A DNA stretch of 64,000 nt from Litsea cubeba (taxonomy: Eukaryota; Streptophyta; Magnoliopsida; Laurales; Lauraceae): assembly GCA_012931725.1 (NCBI GenBank), contig CM022945.1, forward strand, positions 104,004,432 through 104,068,431, given 5' to 3'. This document shows, one piece after another, positions 1-9,754 of the stretch. Every line of letters starts with the position of its first letter. Position 1 is the first letter of the stretch. The notes beneath the pieces were generated by a model that had not been told where the DNA came from, ran no database searches, and worked only from the letters and a program-made list of their open reading frames with translations. Both the position numbers and the translations under genes were made by a program.

Positions 1-2047
1 GGACCCATTAATTCATTGATAAAGATCAAATGATCATAGACCTCTCAAATTGACCAAACCTAGCCTATTTAAGTGGAAGCCCCAAGATGAATGGGGTCCA
101 CCATCTATATTCTAACCGTCCATAAAACCATATGATGCGGGCTGGGACCCATGAATTGCTTGATAAAGATCAAATGATCAAATGATCATAGACCTCACAA
201 ATTGACCAAACCTAACCTATTTAAGTGGGACCCCAAGATGAATGGGGTCCACCATCTCTATTCTAACCGTCCATAAAACCATATTATGCGGGATGTGACC
301 CATGAATTGATTAAGAAAGATCAAAGGATCAAATGATCGTAGACATAAAAAATTGACCAAATATTTTAAGTGGGACACAGATGAATGGAGTCCACCATCT
401 TTATTCTAACCGTCCATAAAATCAAATGATGCGGGCCGGGACCCATGAATTGATTGATAAAGATCAAATGATCATAGACCTTTCAAATTGACTAAACCTG
501 ACCTATATAAGTGGGACCCCCAAGATGAATGAGGTCCACCATCTATATTCTAACCATCCATGAAATAATATGATGCGGGATGGACTCATGAATTGCTTGA
601 TAAAGATCAAATGATCAAATGATCATAGACCTCACAAATTGACCAAACCTAACATATTTAAGTGGAACCCCCCAGATGAATGGGGTCCACCATCTCTATT
701 CTAACAGTCCATAAAACTATATTATGCGGGATGGGACCCATGAATTGATTAAGAAAGATAAAAGGATCAAATGATCGTATAACAAATTGACCAAATATTT
801 TTAAGTGAGACCCAGATGAATGGGGTCCACCATCTTTATTCTAACCGTCCATAAAATCAAATGATGCGGGCCGGGACCAATGAATTGATTGATAAAGATC
901 AAATGATCATAGACCTCTCAAATTGACCAAACCTAACCTATTTAAGTGGGACCCCCAAGATGAATGGGTCCACCATCTATATTCTAACCGTCAATGAAAT
1001 AATCTGATGCAGGCTGGGACCCATGAATTGCTTGATAATGATCAAAGTATTAAATGATCATACACCTCACAAATTGACCAAACCTAACCTATTTAAGTGG
1101 AACCCCCCAGATGAATGGCGTCCACCATATTTATTCTAACCGTCCATAAAACCATATTATGCGGGATGGGACCCATGAATTGATTTTAAAAGATCAAAGG
1201 ATCAAATGATCGTAGACCTAACAAATTGATCAAATATGTTTAAGTGAGACCCAGATGAATGGGGTCCACCATCTCTATTCTAACCTTCCATAAAATCACA
1301 TGATGCAGGCCGGGACCCATGAATTGATTGATAAAGTTCAAATGATCATAGACCTCATAAATTGACCAAACCTAATTTATTTAAGTGGGACCCCAAAGAT
1401 GAATGGAGTCCACCATCTATATTCTAACCGTTCATAAAACCATATGATGTGGGCTGGAACCCATGAATTGCTTGATAAAGGTCAAAGGATCAAATGATCA
1501 TAGACCTCACAAATTGACCAAACCTAACCTATTTAAGTGAAACCCCCCAAATGAATGGGGTCCACCATCTCTATTCTAACCATCCATAAAATCATATTAT
1601 GCAGGATGGGATCCATGAATTGATTAAGAAAGATCGAATGATTAAATGATCATAGACCTAACAAATTGACCAAATATTTTTAAGTGGGACCCAGATGAAT
1701 AGGGTCCACCATCTTTATTCTAACCGTCCATAAAATCATATGATGCGGGCCGGGACTCATGAATTGATTGATAAAGTTCAAATGATCATAGACCTCATAA
1801 AATGAATGAACCTAATTTATTTTAGTGGGACCCCAAAGATGAATGGAGTCCACCATCTATATTCTAACCGTTCATAAAATCATATGATGCGGGCTGGGAC
1901 CTATGAATTGCTTGATAAAGGTCAAAGGATCAAATGATCATAGACCTCACAAATTGACCAAGCCTAACCTATTTAAGTGGAACCCCCCCAAATGAATGTG
2001 GTCCACCATATCTATTCTAACCGTCCATCAAATCATATTATGCGGGA

Positions 2048-2184
2048 TGGGACCCATGAATTGATTAAGAAATATCATAGACCTCTCAAATTGACCAAAC
2101 CTAGCCTATTTAAGTGGGACCCCCAAGATGAATGGGGTCCACCATCTATATTCTAACTGTCTATAAAATCATATGATGCGGGCT
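2048..2184. repeat. Hybrid B/C satellite monomer
   Basis: This monomer starts as type B (GATTAAGAAA) and switches within about 25 bases to type C (CTCTCAAATTGACC, then CCCCCAAGATG). It makes the only two-monomer interval between A monomers (1896 to 2185, 289 bp). The likely cause is unequal exchange or slippage between neighbouring B and C monomers. Confidence 0.8.
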
Positions 2185-3589
2185 GGGACCCATGAATTGC
2201 TTGATAAAGATCAAATGATCAAATGATCATAGACCTCACAAATTGACCAAACCTAACCTATTTAAGTGGAACCCCCCAGATGAATGGGGTCCACCATCTC
2301 TATTCTAACCGTCCATAAAACCATATTATGCGGGATGGGACCCATGAATTGATTAAGAAAGATCAAATGATCGTAGACTTAACAAATTGACCAAATATAT
2401 TTAAGTGGGACCCAGATGAATGGGGTCCCCCATCTTTATTCTAACCGTCCATAAAATCAAATGATGCGGGTCGGGACCCATGAATTGATTGATAAAGACC
2501 AAATGATCAAATGATCATAGACCTCTCAAATTGTCCAAACCTAACCTATTTAAGTGGGACCCCCAAGATGAATGGGGTCCACCATCTATATTCTAACCAT
2601 CCATGGAACAATATGATGCGGGATGGACCCATGAATTGCTTGATAAAGATCAAATAATCATAGACCTCGCAAATTGACCAAACATAACCTATTTAAGTGG
2701 AACCCCCTAGATAAATGGGGTCCACCATCTCTATTCTAACCATCTATAAAACCATATTATGCGGGATGAGACCCATGAATTGATTTAAAAAGATCAAATG
2801 ATCAAATGATCGTAGTCCTAAAAAATTGACCAAATATTTTTAAGTTGGACCCAGATGAATGGGGTCCACCATCTTTACTCTAACCGTCCACAAAATCAAA
2901 TGATGCGGGCCGGAACCCACGAATTGATTGATAAAGATCAAATAATCAAATGATCATAGTCCTCTCAAATTTACCAAACCTAGCCTATTTAAGTGGAACC
3001 CCCAAGATGAATGGGGTCCACCATTTATATTCTAATCGTCCATGAAATAATCTGATGCGGGCTGGGACCCTTGAATTGCTTGATAATAATCAAAGATTAA
3101 ATGATCATAGACCTCACAAATTGACCAAACATAACCTATTTAAGTGGACCCCCCAGATGAATGGGGTCCACCATCTTTATTCTAACCGTCCATAGAACCA
3201 TATTATGCGGGATGAGACCCATGAATTCATTCAAAAAGATCAAATGATCAAATGATCGTAGACCTAACAAATTGATCAAATATGGTTAAGTGAGATCCAG
3301 ATGAATGGGGTCCACCATCTCTATTCTAACCGTCCATAAAATCATATGATGTGGGCCGGGACCCATGAATTGATTGATAAAGTTCAAATGATCATAGACC
3401 TCATAAAATGAACGAACCTAATTTATTTTAGTGGGACCCCAAAGATGAATGGAGTCCACCATCTATATTCTAACCGTTCATAAAATCATATGATGCGGGC
3501 CGGGACCCATGAATTGCTTGATAAAGGTCAAAGGATCAAATGATCATAGACCTCACAAATTGACCAAACCTAACCTATTTAAGTGGAAA

Positions 3590-3617
3590 CCCCCCCCCCC
3601 CCCCCTCCCCCTCCCCC
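3590..3617 (+). repeat. C-rich tract inside the satellite
   Basis: A run of C residues broken only by T, expanded from the short CCCCCC of the other A-type monomers. It may be length-polymorphic or an assembly weak point. Confidence 0.8.
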
Positions 3618-3840
3618 AATGAATGTGGTCCACCATATCTATTCTAACCGTCCATAAAATCATATTATGCGGGATGGGACCCATGAATTGATTAAGAAAG
3701 ATCAAATGATCAAATGATCATAGACCTAACAAATTAACCAAATATTTTGAAGTGGGACCCAGATGAATGGGGTCCACCATCTTTATTCTAACCGTCCATA
3801 AAATCAAATGATGCGGGCCGGGACTCATCAATTGATTGAT

Positions 3841-4079
3841 ATAAATTTAGCACATCTTGTGTGTTGGTTTATTTAGGGATCTCTTGGAGAGATTTTAGGC
3901 TTTTAAGTGGAAGATGATTTTAGGCTTTTGAGTGGAAGATGATTCTTCATGGAGAGATTTTAGGTCTTTTGAGTGTGTAATAGATATAGAGATTTTAGGG
4001 ATAAGGGTAACTCCGAAAAAAAAGTTTGAGGTTGCACCAAGTGTCTTTATGTAAGGAATAGTACATCCCTTTAGTAATA
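3841..4079. other. Junction between satellite and dispersed repeat; no gene seen
   Basis: Unique-looking AT-rich sequence with short direct repeats of TTTTAGGCTTTTGAGTGGAAGATG. No coding signal is supported. Confidence 0.4.
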
Positions 4080-4640
4080 TAGATAATACCTCATTTTTCA
4101 AAAAAGAATGATGAGAGAGAGAGACGCATCTCCATTCATTGAATTCTCTATTCTTTGCATTCCTGTATTTACATTCTAAGAAGGATGATTGATAAACCAC
4201 AACCACATGTATTCCCATCATGTGAGAATGAAGAAACATTTTTCCTAAGTTTATAAAGATATAAGAAGATCCTTTAGACATAAGTGAAGTTACTTGCACT
4301 CGGTTAACAAAGATCCAAATGGGTCCTAACGTTTGCAACATCAATGAAATTCATACAGTAATAAACGACAATGAAAGGTCTACAATCGTTATCCCGCTGT
4401 GCACCTAAACTGCATTAAAGAATTCCGAAAATTAACAGAGTCAAATCACATTTCACTGGCTTCTCAATTGAAGTGCAAGAAAGGCTATGCATAAACCCAT
4501 CTCAATGTAATAAGTCAACTCTATTTCAAATACATAAAGAGCTTCCAACAAGCCGTGAGTCTTGTATAAGGAAGGAACAAAACCATTACTGGGTGAAAAT
4601 GTATGACAAATCCTTAACTGATCTTTGGAAAGAACTTATT
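4080..4640 (-). repeat. Family G flanking block, copy 1
   Basis: This block recurs at 7980-8346 and 9755-10380, with a short end at 59733-59840. Shared landmarks include AGAAGATCCTTTAGAC, TTACTTGCACTCGG, AAAGATCCAAATGGGT, CATAAACCCATCTCAATG and GGAACAAAACCATTACT. In copy A and copy E it lies downstream (minus-strand sense) of the glycine/asparagine-rich gene, so it is probably the 3' flank of that gene. Here the similarity ends just before the Pack-MULE and no gene body follows. Confidence 0.75.
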
Positions 4641-4842
4641 ACTACACATTTAAAAAAAAGGGGATTTGGCCGGAGGTCCCTCATAACATTAGTTTGTTGC
4701 AAACAATCCACAAAAAAAAGTTATACAGTGAAAGGTCCCTCTCACACTTTTTCACACCTGAAAAGACCAATTTACCCTTTCTTTAATAAACCAAAACCGT
4801 CCAGCGCTCTTGTGCCGATGCGCGCATGACGTTATTATCCAA

Positions 4843-5430
4843 CACGTCTCATCTTGATATACGACACGTGTAAAGTTTCAGGACATTTTCTTTGCCCAGA
4901 TTTCATGGTAACCTCCTGCCACTTGGAGCAAAAGGTAGTAGCCAGCAAGGTTACATGTCCACGTTGCGCATTCACACATGACATGAGTATTGAGTGTATA
5001 CAAGGTGCACTCACACCAACTATGAGGCCTTTGATACTCATTGTAAAGAACTTGCAACAATAATCCAGAGAATCACACGCAGCCCCTTCTTGCGATTGTC
5101 TACTATGGCGACGATGGGCGGGGAGCCAGACTTGCAAGGCAACCACGATGGCGAAGATGGCAGCTCGACTACAACAGCGATCGTGCAGCAATGGGATAGA
5201 GGCGCTTCGGGTTCTCTGCTTTTCCTGTTCCGGTGGCGATGAAATCAAACGGCGACGGGCAACGGGCAGCGGAAGGCAAGTTGCCGTCGTCTTCTTCCTG
5301 CAACCAACCTAGCCTGGAAGAAAAGCCCAAGTCGTCTTCTTCTTCAAGTTCTGGTTTCTATAACCAGAACCGGACAACAGCCTGCTGCCTTCTCCTTCAT
5401 TTCCCCTCCGGCCAAGATGCCGCATGTTTC
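4843..5430 (+). other. GC-rich Pack-MULE interior of unknown origin
   Basis: A GC-rich stretch with short overlapping open frames on both strands, including a serine-rich frame at 5233-5463. It resembles first-exon or 5'-UTR sequence of a plant gene, but I recognise no family and call no gene. Confidence 0.3.
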
Positions 5431-5431
5431 A

Positions 5432-5781
5432 GAACTCAGATAAATTTTATAAAACTCAGATAAATTTACACAAAAGTCAGATAAATTTTATAAAAAAACT
5501 CAGAACTCAGATAAATTTATTCCAAAACTCAGATAAATTAGCCAAAAACTCAGATAGATTTGTCCAGAACTCAGATAAATTTGACGAAAATTCAGATAAA
5601 TTTGTCCAGAACTCAGATAAATTTGACGAAAACTCAGATAAATTTTACAAAAACTCAGATAAATTTTATAAAACTCAGATAAATTTCAGATAAATTTGAT
5701 AAAAACTCAGATAAATTTCACAAAAAATCAGATAAATTTCATAAAAACTCAAATAAATTTGACGAAAACTCAAATAAACTT
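5432..5781 (+). repeat. Minisatellite, ACTCAGATAAATTT core
   Basis: About 17 imperfect units of 17-24 bp, each with ACTCAGATAAATTT followed by a variable spacer such as TAYAAAA, GACGAAA or GTCCAGA. In frame it would read Asn-Ser-Asp-Lys-Phe repeats, but unit lengths are not multiples of three throughout, so the reading is incidental. A reverse-complement relic of the same core lies at 59575-59700. Confidence 0.85.
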
Positions 5782-5878
5782 CCCTCACGCCTGCCGCTCC
5801 TTACTTATTTTCTTTCTTTTTCCCTATTTCCTTTTTATTCTTTCTTCATCTCATCTCCCCTGCATCGCACCCCCCACT

Positions 5879-6196
5879 GTTGCACACACTGACACGATCG
5901 ACGCCTGGAAGCTGATAGACAGCTTAGAAGACAGGAGCCCTCTCTGATCCTTCTCTTTGCACGCTTTATCAAACACCCAGATCCCTGAAACAGGTACCAA
6001 ACCCAAAGACTACACCAAAACGGAATCCCCCAGAACAATTTGGCTTCAGTTCAATGCATCGGACCACCCCGTCATTGCAGATTTCGACCCGGAGATTCTC
6101 TCCCATTTCAGAAAAGCCTCAAACGAGCTCTCCCCACCCAAGACTTGCTGGTTCTTGGTTCTGGTTGCAGAAGACGAAACCAGAAGAAGAATCTGA
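5879..6196 (+). pseudogene. Glutaredoxin-family protein fragment (N-terminal part), captured
   Basis: One frame reads IDAWKLIDSLEDRSPL, then a TGA (5945-5947), and continues in the same frame through PRTIWLQFNASDHP and ADFDPEILSHFRKASNELSPP. Plant glutaredoxin-family proteins of the At3g28850/At5g39865 type have a closely similar N-terminal signature (Trp-Glu-Leu-Met...Leu-Glu-Asp...Ser-Pro-Leu, then Asp-Phe-Asp-Pro-Glu...Phe-Arg-Lys-Ala) upstream of the thioredoxin fold. The thioredoxin-fold part with its CxxC site is absent. The TGA probably replaces an Arg codon. It is a non-functional fragment inside the Pack-MULE; a homologous intact host gene is expected elsewhere. Family assignment is from memory of the motif, not a search. 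Confidence 0.6.
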
Positions 6197-6569
6197 TTTG
6201 GGTTTATTTCCAGGCGAGAACATGAAAACGAGATCTAGTTGTAACGACATAAAGCGATGTGGATGACTCAAAGAACCAATTAAAAGTCAAATTAATCTCA
6301 TTGCTTTAACAGAAGAGTTCTCTCACGCTCCAATCTGTTAGCACAGTGATAGGTGGTAGTGGTCCATACATGATGTGAACAATGACTCAGGTGAAAGAAA
6401 ATTTGAGTCTTCTATATTCGGTATACATTTGTGTTTCATCTGATGAGTTGATTAGCCCTCAATCTTTGTTTCAGAGTATGGGTTTAGTTCCAGGAGAGAA
6501 CGACGAACACCTTGGAGGATCCATTGGAAGAGATCGAGTTTGTCTCACGCCGCCTGCCGCCGCGGCAGC

Positions 6570-6800
6570 CTCAGCGACGAGGCCGTTGAGCTCGCCCTCC
6601 TCCATGCCTTGCTTTGCTTCGTCCGCTCCCCCCTCCGTCTTCGTCCGCGGCGAGTCCCTAGTCCAGATCGTCAAGGCCTGCTTCAATGTCAACCTTGGCA
6701 GTCTCAACAGCACCAACCAGATCTACACGAAGGCCGTCGTTGCGCATATCCTGACCATCGTTTATGCCCTGGTGGATGATTCGATCGACATGACATCGTT
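6570..6800 (+). pseudogene. BIG5-like Sec7 ARF-GEF fragment (DCB region), captured
   Basis: Two adjoining frames match the N-terminal dimerisation/cyclophilin-binding region of plant BIG-type ARF guanine-nucleotide exchange factors. The first (about 6570-6635) reads SDEAVELALLHALLCFVRSP. After a +1 frame change the second (about 6640-6795) reads RGESLVQIVKACFNVNLGS and TNQIYTKAVVAHILTIVYA. The Asn-x-x-Leu-Gly...Thr-Asn-Gln-Ile-x-x-Lys pattern is closer to BIG5/MIN7 than to BIG1-4. Intact proteins of this family exceed 1,700 residues and drive vesicle trafficking at the trans-Golgi; only about 75 residues remain here. It is unrelated in function to the glutaredoxin fragment 400 bp upstream, which is why capture by the Pack-MULE is inferred. 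Confidence 0.75.
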
Positions 6801-6972
6801 TATCCTTACAAGGGCAATTTTGTCCTAAAAAATCAAAACCGTGGGGGTAAGGGACCTCTCGCTGCAAACAGTCAAGCTGAGTGGATCATAAGCCTTAATA
6901 AATTTTTCCTTGGACCAGAGGCTGTATACATTCACTTACAGGGACCTTTCTCTAATTTTGCCTTAAAAAAAA

Positions 6973-7124
6973 GGAACGATTACTGAACTTTTTGGTGTTT
7001 CTAATACCTTTCTCTCTCTTTTAACAACTTCTTGTCATGTCCAATTCCAACTTTTTTTTATGGAGAAATGATATTCAACCTGAAATGGAGCCTGAAATGT
7101 ATTGTAATGACATTTTTGACCCAC
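6973..7124. other. Short spacer after the Pack-MULE
   Basis: AT-rich sequence with no recognised feature. Confidence 0.3.
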
Positions 7125-7575
7125 GGCACGAGTTTATCCATGCGGTGTTGGGCCGTACGTACTGCCCATGGGCCGGCCCTTATAGCCTCTTCTAATTTTT
7201 TTATATTTTCTTTAAAATCTTATTATATAATTTGAAAGAGACTTTATGTACTTTTAGGGGTTCTTAACTTCAAATAAAGTCAAAACTATTAAAATAAAAG
7301 CATAAATATTAATGCTAATTTACAAATTAATAATAAATCATTAATTATATTAAATATTATATTTATTTAAAAAAATTAAATTTTATATATAGGGCGGTGC
7401 CGTGCCGTTCTACGGCTCGGGACTCCCTAGCCCAGCAAGGCCCATCTTCTGGGTCGTGTCGTACCGTGCTAGGCTAGCCCTATCAAGCGGTCAACGGGCT
7501 AGGCACGGCCCAGGCACGATTTTTTCTGTGTTGGGCTGTGCCGTCCCTGGCTGGCTTGGTCCAGTTGTCGCCTCT
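7125..7575. mobile_element. Non-autonomous hAT-like element (GGCCCGG-rich ends)
   Basis: GC-rich ends (7128-7190 and 7392-7575) rich in GGGCCG, GGCACGG and GTGCCGTGCC strings flank a very AT-rich middle. The same GGGCCGGGC/GGCACGG composition marks both ends of the hAT element at 27.96-31.58 kb. No transposase or clean target duplication was found, so class and limits are approximate. Confidence 0.45.
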
Positions 7576-7979
7576 AACCTAGATGGAAGGCAGTTTCAGT
7601 ATTTAACTATTGATAATTTGAATTGTGTGAAATTTACCCATTGTTGATGGACCCAAGATTTTTATGTATTTATTTATGGGTTTTGGGGAGGAGGCACAAA
7701 TAGGTACTTGGATTCTATGGGTAAGCTCAAGATTTTGACGTGAGTTTTGGGGCGGACTCAAAATTTTCACATTGCTATTTTGGGCGGACCCTATTTTGGC
7801 GACAGCGACTGGCACTACATCCACATATGTGAGTATGCCGCCAGCCATGCATGAGATGTTCCAAATCTTACTATTGTATGATGTGGCCCTATGGTAATAA
7901 TGTAATAATGAGCGTATGTTTAATAATATAATTTTATATATTATTTATCATATTTATTATTTTTTTAATGATTGTATGC
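7576..7979. other. Intergenic, no gene seen
   Basis: Contains short repeats of a GGGCGGACTCAAAATTTT type and AT-rich DNA. No coding evidence. Confidence 0.3.
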
Positions 7980-8346
7980 TTAATATCACTACATTGAGCG
8001 ATTATTTTGAGAAGTGAGTGTGCTAAACTTGTTTGATAATAACATATTAGATTTATCCCAAGATTATTTTCTTTATAAAAATACCTCATTTTAAAAAAAA
8101 AAAAAAAAACGATGAGAAAGAGAGATAGAGGGAGAGAGGCATCTTCATTCTTTGCATTCTCGTGAAACTGCAACCAGATGGATTCCCTTCATGTGAGAGA
8201 ATGAATAAATATTTCCCCTAAGTTTATAAAGATCAAAGAAGATCCTTTAGACGTAGTAAGTAAAGTTACTTGCACTCGGTTTACGAAGATCCAAATGGGT
8301 CCTAAGGTTTGCAACATCAATGAAATTCTTACAGCATTTAATGACA
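7980..8346 (-). repeat. Family G flanking block, copy 2 (truncated)
   Basis: Matches 9755-10100 nearly along its length, from GTTTGATAATAACATATTAG through AAGATCCTTTAGACG and TTACTTGCACTCGG to ATGACAATTAAAGG. There similarity stops at TAGGGTTG, the probable start of an inserted hAT-like element. Confidence 0.75.
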
Positions 8347-9754
8347 ATTAAAGGTAGGGTTGTAAACGCGTTGGTTCCGCGTTGGATCCATGGTGGACTC
8401 GGGCCTGAAACCGTTTATGATCGAGATGATGGATCCGGAACCCGTTCGAAACCAGTTTCTAAATGACAGAACCGGAACCATGCCAGAACCGAAACTGTTA
8501 GTGAGAAGATGGAACTGGAACTAGTTCCATATATGGTACAGGTCGAGATCCAGGTCTGTGTCAGGTTGCGAATTAATTAGAAAAAACTAGCTAAAAGATT
8601 TTGTGTTGTTTGTGTTGGGTGAAATAAGAACACAAATTAGAAAAATCTCTATCACCCCATCAATCAATTGGTTAGAATGAGTGTGTGTATAATACTGATG
8701 ATTTTGGAGAGAAGGAAGAACTGTTATATTTATGAGAAAGATTTACGAGAAATAATACAGTAGTAAGTTTTGTTTTTTAAATAATGGGTTGAGTAATCTT
8801 CTATGTTTTATTAGGATCTTGAGGTTCAATCAATCTTTTAATGAGCTAGCCGGATCTTTTAATGATTTATCTCTGAATCTGTGTTTTCATCCTATCAGCA
8901 TACGTGAGTGAGATAGAAGACCCGAGCTCTATAGAAATACGTAACTTGGGGTCGTTTCAGATTTTTAGTAGCCTATCAGATCAACCAAGTCACCAGCTAT
9001 GTTGACTCTATAGATGTCAGTGTTTACTGCAATCTTTATTTTTACTCTGTTTTTCCTCGAGAGATCGACGACATAGAACTTATGCATTCTTGGCCCCAAA
9101 AGAGACTGTTGCATCCCTAAACAGCCAACTACAGATTATGATTCTGTTAGCTGCGATTTTTTTGGCCACACGGGGACTCAAACTCAAGCACTCCCACTCA
9201 ACACCCAATTCCATTCACAGCTTTGGGATTCAACTCTGATTGCTGCTACATACTATGAGCTGCAATTGGATATGAGAAGATACAAAACAAAGGTAGGAAC
9301 TCTGATCTGCTTGTAAACCAATTTGAGGTAACTAGAGGCTCTTTGACATCCTTTTGTGCTGAGGCCGACCTGGGCACTACGCTCTTTGGAAGAAACTCAT
9401 GGCATCTGTTTTCTTATCTGTCCTCTACGCTCTTTAGATCAGAAATGCTGCCATTTTTTATGATCTCCACCCTCCTCTCAATAAGATCCTAGCTCATCTG
9501 CAGGCTGACCTGGACTCCACCTTGAAGAAGATTTCCATAGCTTTTGACAGCCCCCAGCTTAGCTCTCTCCTCAGGTTTTTGAATATCCCTGTGAATCTCA
9601 TTCCAATGTGATTCAATCTGTTATGGGTTTTGGTATCTTCTCAGGGTCTTTTAGCCTTGATCTGATCCTTTTTGTATTTTCATTTCTTTTTTTGCAGGCC
9701 TCCGTGCCTTTGTATTCTTTCTTCTCTTTCCTTAATACAATTACCCTTCTGAGA
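8347..9754. other. Insertion between two family G blocks; hAT-like left end, rest unclassified
   Basis: 8347-8580 (TAGGGTTGTAAACGCG, then repeated GGAACC/GAACCGGAACC strings) looks like a hAT-type subterminal region. 8600-9754 has no protein I recognise. A region of 9300-9600 on the plus strand contains exon-like text and a TTTTTTTGCAG string at 9689, but no frame stays open. Confidence 0.35.

Larger units (their letters stand above)
1..3840. repeat. Satellite array with trimeric higher-order repeat
   Basis: About 26 tandem monomers of 135-155 bp run from the left window edge to about 3840, each beginning near a GGGACCCATGAATTG-like string and containing GGTCCACCATCT and TTCTAACCGTCCAT. Three types alternate: A (GCGGGCT before the start, then GCTTGATAAAG), B (GCGGGAT, then GATTAAGAAAG, a shorter middle and GATCGTAGAC) and C (GCGGGCC, then GATTGATAAAG). 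A-type starts lie near 144, 581, 1015, 1455, 1896, 2185, 2623, 3065 and 3505, so the higher-order period is about 437 bp. The last C monomer stops abruptly near 3840. The array extends left of the window, so its full size is unknown. No coding capacity is seen. Confidence 0.95.
4660..6962. mobile_element. Pack-MULE carrying gene fragments
   Basis: The two ends are inverted and share an arrangement: GG start, GGTCCCT about 20 bases in, a TTTGCA-type string, a second GGTCCCT and a GACCAATTTACCC/GACAAAATTGCCC-like stretch (left 4660-4790, right 6800-6962). Both flanks carry TTAAAAAAAA (4650-4659 and 6963-6972), which fits the 9-10 bp target duplication of Mutator-like elements, although an A-run is weak evidence. 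No transposase is present. The interior holds a minisatellite and fragments of two unrelated plant gene families, as in Pack-MULEs. It sits directly after family G block 1. Confidence 0.65.

Noticed and set aside
1..3840. Regular repeats as a CRISPR array
   Set aside because: Whole 140-150 bp monomers diverge gradually without unique spacers between short repeats, and the context is plant nuclear DNA; it is a satellite.
5424..5693. NSDKF-repeat ORF as a repeat protein
   Set aside because: Unit lengths are not multiples of three and neighbouring units fall in different frames; it is a minisatellite.
6382..6828. 148-codon plus-strand ORF as one gene
   Set aside because: Only its 3' half matches a family (BIG5-like), and that match begins in another frame; the 5' half is unrelated.
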